From: Baylisascaris procyonis
Lineage: Eukaryota; Nematoda; Chromadorea; Rhabditida; Ascarididae
Assembly (NCBI GenBank): GCA_037389465.1
Contig: JAZARR010000080.1
Coordinates: forward strand, 1,054,001 to 1,118,000
Direction of reading: 5' to 3'
Length of the DNA stretch: 64,000 nt
Part shown: positions 50,282 to 61,849 of the stretch, one piece after another
Layout: every line of letters begins with the position of its first letter
Position numbering within the stretch: position 1 is the stretch's first letter
The notes under the pieces: model-generated
What the model saw: the letters and a program-made list of their open reading frames with translations, nothing else
Databases searched by the model: none
What the model was told of the DNA's origin: nothing
Made by a program: the position numbers and the translations under genes

Positions 50282-53200
50282 TAATTGGATGATCTCGCAT
50301 TCACATTCTTCGCTCAAGCATTTTATTATGACGATCTATCGATAAGTTGTGCTACAGTAATTTTGATGGTCATTCAAATCGTTCTTCTGCTACCTTATTG
50401 CTTCTAATCGGAAAAATATTCGAAAGGAAACGAATGATATCTGATCATAAAACTGTTCCAGTAACAAAAAAATTAAACTTTCCATGCAGAATATATTGGA
50501 ATCTTTAGACTCTTTTTTCATTTATGGGAGAAAGTGTTCTAAAAGTAGCACAACGTCAGTTACCTCTTCTATCTGTCGGTCATAGAGATTACAAGAATGT
50601 ACTGAAATGTTTTTTTTTCATTTGAATTTAAGCACTTTGAGGTGGTTGGATGTATGCATTGTAAGTCAACTTCAAGCAAAAGAAGATTCTTTTGCAGTTA
50701 GAGATAGGTGATAATCACTGCATCTGAAATACTGAGGCACCCACACCATTCTACTTCGTATTATTCACGTATGGAGCATTTTCATCATACGGAGTAAATT
50801 TATGCCATCTCTTACCAAATATATATTCACTCATAATTGTATATCTGTTCGCGATGAAGTATTAGTAAACGTTTTGCATTATTGAGATAAAAGTATGAAT
50901 ATTGATGCAGCAGTTTCGTTTGAAAAATCGATGCCAATAAAATGGCATTTCTTTGAAATTCGGAAGGTTTTTGTTTAAAGAAATTCCTGGGCAATTTTTT
51001 TTCCATATATTATTTTGCACTTCCGTTTTGCGTTATTATGTAATAGTTTGTTTTGTTTGTTTTTTTTAATTGGCAGTAAGCTTATTTATCTTTGAATGCT
51101 TGGATATGGCAAGTTCCGATGTTAGGGGGGGGGGATGGGGCGGGAACAAAATTTCATCAATATTACTTATTTTATGAACACAAAAATATCAGTTCATATT
51201 AAATGAAGCTAGAATCATTTCTCTACTAGAATTGTGGGATTCGTAAAAAGGGGTTCCTAAAAGATTTCTTTACTATAGACGCTTGAGAGCTTAGTAATAT
51301 AGATAAGATCTTATCACAACTTTCAAAGGTGATAGAAGCTTGTTCGCTTTCAAAAAGGAAAAACCATTTCTACCCAGATCAGAGGTACATCACCTAGGCA
51401 TCACTATAGGTTGTTCAAAAAGGGTTTCATGGGAATCGGATAACCGAATGGAATTTTACCTTTTTTGGATTCACACTTCATCCCAGATTCGATATTCTTT
51501 CCACGGTTTCGTTATTTAGAGTCCTATGAGGAAGTATTGATAAGGATAAATTTACTTCCATTCTAAAGCTTGACTGACAGTTCATCCATGCTCTTCGCCG
51601 TCATTGGATGGTTTATTTTAATTACTTGCTATCAGCGCAAATATTTTGCCTTCTTTTACCCCCCCCTTCCCCCATTTATGCTTCATTTGTTTATTAGTTT
51701 AGCAGTTTACTGTTATAGTACTTGAATTTGCACATCCTATATATACAAAAAATGATTTGATGTAATTTGCATGTAGGATAACGTTACAGTACTAAGCTAC
51801 TACAGTCCCCGTCATATTCATTGTGTACCATTAGAGAGCATTCTTTGCTTCGACCACACTTCACTACCGAATGTTTACACTGATTTCAATTCCCAGATAG
51901 ATCAGAAAGTATCTTATCAAGTTAGTTTGGATGTATCCCTTATTTTAGGATCATCTTCATCTATCCTCGGATCGAAGTCTTTTTTAAAGAACACCGGGGT
52001 TCACTGTTTTCACAAGCGTTGGGGATGTTGTGCTATTATGCGAAGCACAGAAATAAAATAGCACTGAGGTATAGAGTTGGTATGCCACCCACTGATAAGT
52101 AGAATTGTTGGGTACTAGGCGTTTTTGTGTTTAAATACCAGTTACTGTTGAACTGTCTCCTGCACCAACATCTAAAGTATCTACAGATCCAAAAAAACAT
52201 TCCCAGATACCGTGTTTTTCTAGCGTAGATAGCGTTTTCCGGAAGGGGTGTTGCCAGTGGCACTAATTATCGAACGGAATTTTAAGAAATAGAATCCTTG
52301 AAATTCAACTAAGAAACTGCTAATGATTGTCAAACTTACTTATTGAGCATAGAATAACCCAACGGTAACGCCAAATCACGATAAAAAAGAGATCGTTTAT
52401 TTATGGCATGAGGCAGTAGGTGAATTATAACATGATATATCCATACATACAACATTCAGAAGCTCCTGAAGATATCCCATTCATAAAAGTTAGGAGAACC
52501 TTCCGTAAACAAAGAAAAGCCATCATAAAACTCAGGAAATTTATGCGATTCTGGAATAAACGGTTCACCAGAGCAGGAAATCAAAAAAACCTGAATAGCT
52601 TGAAAAGTCGTTTTTATCTGTTTGGGAAAAATATTCCAGGCTTTCAAAAAGTTGACGAATAAAGAAAAGATCTGATGCAGAGTATAACGTGATCGGTAAA
52701 GATAAACCGACTTTTCTTTCAACATATCCAAAGACTTCGAGACTGGGATGGATCGAGTATGATATGCTTGTTTACGCAATCCTTAAGGATGTCCATTATC
52801 TGAAAATGATGATTTTAAATGTATGCCCTGTGAGCAGTAGAGTAGTTGTAAGGTTGTTATTTCTCTGCAAATGTCCTAAATTCAATTCAAAGATACTTTC
52901 TGCTTGTCCACCTCCTTGACTCAGGATTTTTGGGTGGGAAAAATCCTGAAGAATCAGGATTTTTCTGCATAAAAATTTCACCAAACATATCCGATGTGTT
53001 CAGAATTTTCTTTCTAAATGAATGAACGTTAGGAAAGATTAGCACTATTATTGACAATTCTAACAGGCCGAAAAAATGGATTTTGAAGAGTGACCATATC
53101 CTGGGGATAAAACATTCAAGAAACATACGACGTTTCAAATGAAAATTCGTAAATTCCAAAAAGAAAGCCTGTTTCTTCCACCTCATTCTGGTGAAGGAAA

Positions 53201-53289
53201 CCTCTCATCTGCTTTCATGGTGGCCCATGGTCAAGCGTTATAATGTAAACCAACGGGGCATTCATTATATGTAGCAAAGATGCATCCAA
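50282..53289. other. Intergenic; unresolved open frames at 52.4-53.2 kb
   Basis: 50.3-52.0 kb shows nothing. Between 52420 and 53186 frames of 80-107 codons overlap on both strands: plus 52420-52662 is Lys/Arg-rich, while minus 52456-52779 contains SGEPFIPESHKFPEFYDGF. None has clear splice sites or a family. A decayed gene or element is possible. Confidence 0.3.
52921..52964. repeat. 11-bp perfect hairpin plus direct copy
   Basis: AAAAATCCTGA (52939-52949), loop AGAA, TCAGGATTTTT (52954-52964). The same TCAGGATTTTT also occurs at 52921-52931, so the motif is present three times within 44 bases. Confidence 0.93.
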
Positions 53290-54567
53290 TTACAGTTTTA
53301 CGAGATTATGTGTAGCTGCGAAATCGTCATCGAATAGTATAAGATCTGAGTCAACTGATGACGTCTCTCCATCTTTGCGTCGATCCTCATCAGCCGTGAC
53401 GGAAAAATCATCGTCAAATAGTATTAAATCTGACAACTCAGATATTGCTTCCTCTTCTTGTTGTTGTTCACGACTTCCATACTCCTTTATTGCGTCAATA
53501 TTATCATTGTGGTACTTCGATGAATCCCTTATAACATGCATAATAGGTTCATTGACAGGATCTTCATCGTAATCTGATTCTCCTGTTTCGAGCCAGGCTT
53601 TCTTCACTAATTCAGCAACGTTCTTCTCTTTTTCCCCGCGGGGATATTGATTATTTAATAAAATATCCAACTTTTCCAGTAGTTTACTTTGTTTTAATAG
53701 AGTTAGCTGCCAATTCTTTGCAAGTTCTGCGATTGCCGCACCAGCATCAACACGTGTTTGAAACACAAGAACTTGTTCAGTTGTTGGGAACGTACCCGAA
53801 AAACATGGTAAATCCAATGGTACTAGTATCCGTCGTTCATTATTTCGACTAAAAAAGATTAAATCGATTACAGGAAGAAAATCGATCCGTAATTTCTCCA
53901 CAAATTTTGCGTTATTCGTCTGCGTCCCCTTCTTCCTGAAGTTATCACGCACTTCTAATAAGGACTGTCCTGCGATACCTTTCCATTCTAATACCTGCTC
54001 ATCTTCGTCTATGAAGTCCGTCTTAGATGCGGAATCACTCTTATCCTTCATGTCCGGAGCATTCACGATCCTCGACGGTGTTGATCCATTGTCATTCCTT
54101 CTTTCCACTGGTTTATCAACCATATCAATACGAGGGATAATATCAGATGTTATCAATACTCCGTAAGCCTTTCTTGCAAGATTTCTGATTATGAATGGGA
54201 AATTTCTTTCTTCATGTATAAATTGCACTAATTTTAATTCAACAATTTGACGTAGTAAGTGTGTATCATCGATTAGAGCACTCATATCATATGAGTGGAT
54301 TCCATTCGTGGCACGTTCATCATAAATCGATGGCATTAAGACAAGTGTTTTGTGACCACGTGAGATGAATGTGAATAGCGTTTTAACGAGAACCATAACC
54401 GGATACTTGTGTGCAACTTTATGATTTCGCCATGAATCATTCCGTTTTCGGTTGATGTGATCATAAAGGTGATAGCTGTCGTCGTATCCGTGCGCTATGC
54501 CTGGACCATCGATGAACACCTCAATATTTGCATATTTTATTCGTAATAAACGTAACAATGGATACAT
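53290..54567 (-). CDS. Intronless protein with a Zc3h12a/NYN-like RNase domain
   Basis: A single open frame of 425 codons. The N-terminal part resembles the PIN/NYN nuclease domain of regnase (Zc3h12a): VFIDGPGIAHG (Asp20 in the place of catalytic Asp141), ISRGHKTLVLMPS (68-80), IDDTHLLRQI (99-108) and AYGVLITSDIIPRID (134-148). Regnase Asn in DGSN is Gly here, and the DD of DDRF aligns with Glu119-Glu120, so activity may be altered or lost. No CCCH zinc finger is seen. The middle is charged and unrecognised. The acidic C-terminus carries SDLILFDDDF twice (379-388 and 407-416). It is the only long uninterrupted frame in the window; the other identified genes, apart from the 36-codon OST4, are split. 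The ATG at 54567 sits just after a CTGAG that could accept a leader. Confidence 0.75.
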   Translation of the reverse strand: MYPLLRLLRIKYANIEVFIDGPGIAHGYDDSYHLYDHINRKRNDSWRNHKVAHKYPVMVLVKTLFTFISRGHKTLVLMPSIYDERATNGIHSYDMSALIDDTHLLRQIVELKLVQFIHEERNFPFIIRNLARKAYGVLITSDIIPRIDMVDKPVERRNDNGSTPSRIVNAPDMKDKSDSASKTDFIDEDEQVLEWKGIAGQSLLEVRDNFRKKGTQTNNAKFVEKLRIDFLPVIDLIFFSRNNERRILVPLDLPCFSGTFPTTEQVLVFQTRVDAGAAIAELAKNWQLTLLKQSKLLEKLDILLNNQYPRGEKEKNVAELVKKAWLETGESDYDEDPVNEPIMHVIRDSSKYHNDNIDAIKEYGSREQQQEEEAISELSDLILFDDDFSVTADEDRRKDGETSSVDSDLILFDDDFAATHNLVKL

Positions 54568-55078
54568 ATCTCAGTATGGCTTCGAAGAAACATCTATATT
54601 TTTAATTGGATTCCTATAAGTTACTTCTGTGTTATTAAAAAAATTTTTTTTACTAAGTTTAATCTCTATTTCTAACTCGTAACTGTTTGGTTCGTTTGCC
54701 TGTGTCTGTGAAAACCAATTACGAATATAAGCTGTTCTGCAAACTCACCTGCATTAAATATAATATGGTATTCACCTAGGTTCTTAGTTACCAGTTGTAA
54801 AAGGTTAACTGAATGATCAGCCAGAAACTTTGCAAGCAATCAGTATTCTTCATGCGTTCACTGGATGTATTAGACGATCCGGTGATCAAGAAGCATAGGG
54901 GTTTCTCTACCGTTATGAGTGGGGCAGCTTTAGAACACCCTCCCCCTTCCCCCTCCCCCCCCCCTTCCCTCGAGTGAATAAAAGGTGCATCTATCAAACA
55001 ACATATAGAATGATTGCTACTCTCTTTATATTTAATGCTGGTTTTCATAAAGTCCTCACTTTATCTGCATTCGGAGAC
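54568..55078. other. Spacer, no gene recognised
   Basis: Upstream of the intronless gene. Contains a C/T-rich run at 54939-54968. The minus frame at 54788-55048 crosses this run and looks accidental. Confidence 0.4.
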
Positions 55079-56073
55079 TTAATCTAGTCGGTAAAAGCTG
55101 GACATCACATCTAAAAAGTTAGAGAATGTTAAAAAAAAAATAACCGGTCTCAACGGATCACAGTCTCGACCAGCGATATACGGAAAAACCTCGTCAGTGG
55201 CGACGATCACTGACAAACGATGCCCTTCAGCATCACGTTCCCAGGGTGATATCCATGCTTTACGCATAATTTCTTACTGCCAGCTGCAAGTAATTGCAAA
55301 TAAAGTGGACGTTCTCAGTAATCATTGAGATCAACAACAAGGACATTGACAAAATTAAGGCTGCAACAGATACGCTAGGAAAAAGCAGAAGTGGGCGTTC
55401 GAGCTGCGAACTGCGAACGCTTACGAACTGCGAACGCTTACGAACATGATACGCCCATGCTTTGTAACACCTTGTTCCTAGCAATAACGTTCCTATTTGC
55501 GTAAGCCGGAGAGGAAACCGGTGGGTGAAAAGGAACCAAACGGAAGGTGTAGTCGGTGGGTACCACAAAAATCGATGAAGGAAAGTCGAGGTCTGTGGAA
55601 AGTTTACCTCGAGGCCATTTGCATGCGAGCCATACCAGCAAGTACTAGTGGGTATACACTGGAAAAGAGCCATAACTCGAACGGAAAAAGGGTCTTCAAC
55701 CGAAAAGAAATGATGTAACACCTCCTAGGGTGTTTATGCAACGTATCATTACCAACTGCTATGAACGACAACAATAGAATGATGGCCGCATTCTACTTTC
55801 AAAAATCAGCAGGGCATTGCTCAAAAACTCGTGGAATTACGTCCACGGCTAGAAAGTTTGCCTTCTACACAACAATACGAGGCCAGAAGTCGCCAAAGAG
55901 ACCTATCCTATTCTTTTCAACTCCGCTGGTTAGAGTCCAGATTTGGTTGCTTCAGATCGCTGCCTTTTCAATCTTTAGTAATTACTGAGCAAATCAAAGG
56001 TTCATTGATCGTCACAACATCGGAGAAGAACAACGCTCTTTTTTCCGATCATTCTCATCGGATTTGTGGATAA
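55079..56073. other. GC-richer patch with open frames on both strands
   Basis: Several frames are open at once. Plus strand: a frame ending at 56073 contains IAQKLVELRPRLESLPSTQQ and RDLSYSFQLRWLESRFGCF; it could start at an acceptor near 55808. Minus strand: 55721-55260 is open for 153 codons; 55662-55609 after TTTTCCAG reads VYPLVLAGMARMQMASR then TAA; 55267-55079 reads WISPWERDAEGHRLSVIVA. The plus frame ending at 56073 looks most protein-like, perhaps a coiled-coil protein. I recognise no family and cannot choose a model. Confidence 0.35.
55411..55444. repeat. Perfect 17-bp tandem duplication
   Basis: CTGCGAACGCTTACGAA occurs at 55411-55427 and 55428-55444, with a partial third copy (CTGCGAA) at 55404-55410. 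Confidence 0.95.
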
Positions 56074-59000
56074 TAGGAATTCACTCATTTTCCACAGCAC
56101 TTATAAGAAGTGCTCAATTTTGAGAGATAAATAAAATGCAGACTACAATTGTTTCCTTTGTACAATAAAATGTTCTTTTTTAAAGTCGCAATACTTTCTT
56201 TACAATTCAATATGAAAGAAAACAAACAACGAGTGGGCTGATTATGAAAGCGAATGAAACAAAGAGAATGACAAAACGAAAAGTGAAGAAAGAAAATTGT
56301 TGAGTAATTATGGAAATACTATCGCTCATAATATTAAAATAAAATTAATACGAATAAAACGTATATTTGAAATAATTTTTTAATTCCTTTAAATGCTTAT
56401 AATTTCCGAAATTTTTAGCCAACAAGGCGAAGTATTTCTCAAAAAACTTTTTTTTTGCCTTAAACTTCGCAGACGAAGAGGGGTTTGTTCGAACCAAACA
56501 TAAACCGTTTCTGACTTTTATAATCATGTTTCTGACTTTTATAATCATTCCATCTTATAGTTTTTTAAAATTCTATTGTAGACAATTGCTCCTATGTTGA
56601 CTCCTATATTGATTTATATTGTTTCTAGTTCTTTCTATCACATTTACCTAAGCGTTAAAAAAACTGAATTTCGGCCGTTTTCCTCGACTCAAGATAAAAT
56701 TTGGTTAATATCCCCTCCCCCCCCCCCTGTCGAATACGGTATAAAGCATTTTGGAACGTCACTGATGCTAGAAGACCGCAAATTTATGAAAGGGGAAAAC
56801 ATGGTAAGTTGTGGGCACTCGTTATAGGCTGTTTTACTTTGATTAGATTTTTTGTTGGCATAAATTACCAAATAATAAAGCTGTTCCCATTCACCTGTTC
56901 CCATTCTCAGTGCTCACATCCTCTCCGCTCTATAAAAATTATTTTCAGTATAACTTCCATACTACCCACTCTGTGCTGTTTGTTTACCACGTTAGCGCAT
57001 TATTTTATTACCTTGCTTCGTTTACCTGCGACTTTAATGTGAGTACATTCAACGTTGCAATCCTCAGTGGTCTTCCTTAAAACTTTCTGATTACCTCGAG
57101 TTTCGGAATACTCGAACGTTAGGTATCTTTCTGAAAATCTCTCAGGGTTTGCAACGAAACTCAAAGTGAAGTATCACTCCAAGGTTGTAGTCACCGAATT
57201 TGCTTTGTAAATTACTACATTATCTATCTATGCACCTGTTTAAGTATGATGTACCTTTAATTAAGTTTGCAATAAACAAAAAACCGCATAAATATGAATA
57301 AATTTTCAACGAATGAAATAATATTCAGCTGCAATAATTCAAAAATTTAGATAAAGAGACTTGATAATCGTTTTCTCTGTGTCTCTTCATAGATCAATGC
57401 ATCTCTTCGATGTGTGTCTGCTTAGAAAGAAAACTTGTAGGATAGTAGCAATAGTGAGGGGTTTGAGGGCGAGAACGTGCTCGCCGATGGGTAACATAGA
57501 ACGCGGCCGCCGCGCGAAAACGTTTCTCTTATTTGCCGCCTCTCTCTTTCTGCACAGGCTGTGAGGCATTCGACTTGATCTTCCCATACCTTGCTTATTT
57601 ATGGAGGTGTAAAGTTTCGTCTATAACTGTATGGTATTACCTCATCTTCCTTAGACATTGATTGAAAGACCGATCGATATTATTTGCTAATACTTTTTTA
57701 AATTTCTTGGCTGTGCAGTAATTTCGTGGAAATGCTTTATCCCCCCCAGTAATAAATGCCCCAGAAGGTCACATCTCTCAATATTATTCAACTTGTTCAA
57801 AACAAAAAATTGATTCTGTTTTATATTTTATTGATTCTCTTTTATTCAATCCGTTACAGTTGATTCGATGTTTCATTGTTTCGGTTTTGATTCATATTGC
57901 ACCTTTAATAATATAGCTGTGTTGTCATATTCCATGCATCGTTTCGAACTGGTTAAAGAGAAGAATGTTGGTATGCGAAATGAAATAGCAGCATTACCTT
58001 CGCAAATATTTATTTGAGAAGTTCCCCGTCAACGACGGAGTAGCCACCATATATTGAGTAATAAATTTTACATATATTAAACTTGTTCGCTATGGTATAG
58101 AGCGACTGCGATTTTATCATTCAGCCTCTGTGCTTCCGCTCTTGTGTTAACTGTTAATGACGGCAATATTTCCCTCGTCAAAACTCTCGTGCTCAAGGTT
58201 CATCCCCGAAGGCTTATTACATCATCGCCAAGCTTGGTAGGGATATTGGAAGGGGAAGGGAGAGAAGAGGCTGGACTTGGAGATACAAAAATGTTCGTTC
58301 TGAACGGTGCGAATTTTGAGATAAAGGATATTCATTGAGTATATGCTGCAGTGCCGGATAGCCATACACACTTTATGGGGATTCCCCTTGATCACAATTT
58401 TACTTTGATTTCTAGAAGAATCATTTTTATAGGCCTCGAACTTCAAAGCTCTCTAGAGTTCCTCAGTGATCGACCAAGGGGTGATGCGTTGCGGCAATGG
58501 CATCTACTCACGCAGAAAGCCATTACTTTTCTCTCTTGCTTTCTTTGCATCCGAATTTCCCATTCTCTGTATTTCAGTTTTATCATTTTAACTTATGAGA
58601 TGCTTCACCTCGGTTTAATCGCTATTTTGAAGTTTTTTTGCATATATTTTTGGTTTAAATGACAGCATCACATTTGTCCACTTATATAGCCTCTTTTATG
58701 GTCTTCATGACTTTACAAATTGGTCATATATTAGAGATCATGGCATCGTATTGATGTGATTGCCAAGGCGTGGGGGTATAAATCGGTATAAATAGAAAGA
58801 TACGTTAGGTGGAAGTTTTAGAACTTTTATTCCGAACATATGAGATGGTGAGACTAATAAGCGCATTTTATTGGCAAAATTAGTCGGCATTTGTTCTCAA
58901 ACAGAAATAAGAGGTTGAAAAGAGATGAAAATGAATGGAGATGCGCTGACATGACAAGTTTTTTCTTTCAAACTTTCGCGAACCAACATCGACATTATAA

Positions 59001-60290
59001 AATACATCTTCGTCGTTAACGCTCAGAACCTTCCTCAGTTCAGCATTAAATTAAACAACGTGTTTGCTTGTTCTGTATTTTATCGTTAGCAACTTTGTTA
59101 TGCGTGAAAAAGTTTCACTAAAATTAAGCTTGCCAACTGTCTCATGTAATTAAAATTCTCATCTAAACGGAAGCTATAATTCCCTATATTTTTTAATATT
59201 AGCTACTCATAATTGGGGAACATTTTCACTCAGGTTATATTAGCTATTGATCTTAGGTGAGAGTATGCACACCTGAATTATAGTTGTCGAGAAGACGTCA
59301 CTGCCTCCATACCTTTTATTTTTATTTTATTTATTTACTTATTTATTTATTCATTTTTGAAATTGCGGCAATAGGTAATATGGTAGTCCAACGGGTTTGT
59401 TTTTTTTTAGCAATCGCTGCATACATTTTTTATGAACATTTCATGTCGCTTCCTCATCGTACAATGCATGCGCCTCATTCGACTGATGCATAGATAAGAA
59501 AATTTCTTTGATTTTGATCTGTTGAAAACTTTTTTGTTGAATATTTTCCCTTCAAATATCTCTAAAATTGATATAGAATATCGCGATGCTACCAAGAGAT
59601 GCATTCGGCAATTTTTCGGCGCTCATTGAGCCCCATAATTTCCATGTTCTTTTAATTAAATAAAGCAGATTATGTTTCACTGGTATCATATTTGCTTAAC
59701 GTAGAACTTTTTTTGTAATTTTTTAAACGTGATTTAACTCTACAAAGAGGGAGATGCAGTTACAGTTTCCTTTAAGAAGCTCATAGCTTATACCATTCTC
59801 ATAAAGCGTGTTTTTCACATCCCAAGCGAGGCATTTGTCATGTGACGATCTAGCACTGATTGGTTGTTTTCAGAAAGTTTCATTCTGGCTGGCGGTTTTC
59901 TTAATTTTTTTTATCGAATAGGAGCGTTGATTTAAAGTTGAGCAAAGCTTTCTCATAATATTATGATGATGGAAAATATTTTTTCTGCATATATCGTTGT
60001 AATGTTGGAACTTTTCTTTTAGAATGCTCAGTCTTACAGAATACAATCTTCAGTGTTCCTTTGTTTAGTTTCCATAATGTTATAATCCGTAAAAAATGCT
60101 TGATATTCGTTCTTCTATCCATTCAAAGAAGTTATTCATTTCTCATCTTTGTGATGCTTATAGCCTAGAGCAACATTTCGATGTTTTCCTCGTTGTTATT
60201 GATTCGTGCCAAACGGTTGTCTCCAATTTCTTCAGTTTTTTTCTTGGCTGTTAACTATCAGTTCTTCTCGAAATACTATAAATTTCCAGG
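56074..60290. other. Intergenic, no gene recognised
   Basis: Over 4 kb with only short frames lacking motifs and splice context (for example 56701-57042 and 58351-58662, plus). It ends at the probable leader acceptor of the acidic-protein gene. Confidence 0.45.
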
Positions 60291-60306
60291 CTTTTAGGCC
60301 AATATT

Positions 60307-61849
60307 ATGGAGGGCGATCAACGCGACAGTAACCATACCAGCCCTCAAAGAGAGTCTCAGGAGACTAAGGCAACAGCAACTAATACTTCTGGTTGGTGGA
60401 ATTTTTGAATAATTTAAGGTGATTTATGTGCCTGTAGATTGTGATGGTGCATTGGAATAATTATGGAGTCATTATGGAGTGGAGAATCAACGGATATGAG
60501 TCGAATTAAATTTTTTTCGGGAAGAACATTTCGATAAGTTTTTGAGGAAACTCAAAAAACTTTATGCTCTTATTTTGTTGCATTCAAATATTTGATGCAA
60601 TCTTCATTTCGAATTTGCATGTTGAAAATTTTTCACGATTTGACAATAATAAATGTCAGTTCTCTCGAACTCAGCTCAGATAGTTTTCCATCCTTGCACA
60701 CTTTGTGCACCTCGCTCTTGGGATAGTTGCCATGTTAACACGGTGTCTAGACATTTGGAAATTTCTGTATATCTGAGCATCCATCTGTTTTGGTTTCAAT
60801 TAAAGAATCATGAAACACGTGCCATCGAAAATTTAATGGATATAAATTGTGCCATTAAGCAGCCTCGTGAATCAGAATTCTTTTTTATTTTCTTTTAATT
60901 ATCTTCTATTTGAATCTTAATGAGCATTTAAATATGCAGTTTAATGTGTTAGTTGCGCACTTTGAAGATGTGGTTGTATAGGGATGGTTCTATTATGTAT
61001 TTTGAATGTCCACAGATATGATTGCTTATCATCTAGTTTGTGTGTAGTATGTCGACATCTGTGATAGCTTATCAGCTGATCTGCAAATATGTCGATGGCA
61101 AATCCATTGTGCGATCTTTCTGGCCTGCTTCCCATATTTTAGTTTAAAAAAAGACCTGCGAAGTCATTTTTTGCGGCCGAATTATGTAACTTGAAAGGCA
61201 GTAAGTTTGTCAGTTTTGTTTTATGACAGCATTCGCGCTTTTTTGATTATGTGGTATTTAGTTTCAAAGATGAACATTGATCTGCAATTTCGAGGGTTGA
61301 AAAACACAATTTCTGATCATTGCTTTAGCTTTTTTTAAAGATGGAATTTCCAAAGATGAGCTATCTTATGACCGTAGATTTATTCAACTGACCGTTGAAC
61401 AATAGTTGCTAGAAAAAGAATTTTTTATATTCATAGGTATGTTGTAAGTTTCGATTAGGTTGAGTTATATGTGCTCACTTGCCTTCATCCTTCTTCCTTT
61501 CCCCCCCCCCCCTCCCCTCCCTTCCCCATCCTTTTCTTTCCAACTCATCCCTAAGTATATCCTTTGTTTAGCGGCTCCAATTCTCACATCCCAAAAGTTT
61601 ATGCCGCTTTCAGTATTGTAGAATATGAGCTACAAATGGTTTTCTAGATGCAGAAAATATCCAAAGTGTTCATATTTGGTGTTCTGTAAATAAAGCTTGA
61701 TTTTTTCAGAGACTGAATCCGAAGAAACGGCCAGTAATAAGCAAACGGCTGAAGAGAAGCCAACGAATGAGGCGGAAGCGTGCGATGAGAGTGGTGAAGC
61801 AGAGGTCGTAGACGAGCAGCCACTTGGTTGGGATGCAGGTGCTGAACAG
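60307..61849 (+). CDS. Acidic disordered protein, first two exons, runs out of window
   Basis: Exon 1 is 60307-60391: ATG ten bases after CAGGCTTTTAG, a probable leader acceptor, encoding MEGDQRDSNHTSPQRESQ and ending with one base before GTTGGT. Exon 2 is 61710-61849 with acceptor TTTTTTCAG and donor GTATGG; it is rich in Glu and Ala (ETESEETASNKQTAEEKP) and ends QPLGWDAGAEQ in phase 0. Together about 75 residues, acidic, with no hydrophobic segment, so a disordered N-terminus is likely. The rest must lie more than 2 kb downstream, beyond the window. I recognise no family. If the exon 1 donor is ignored the frame ends after five further codons. Confidence 0.62.
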
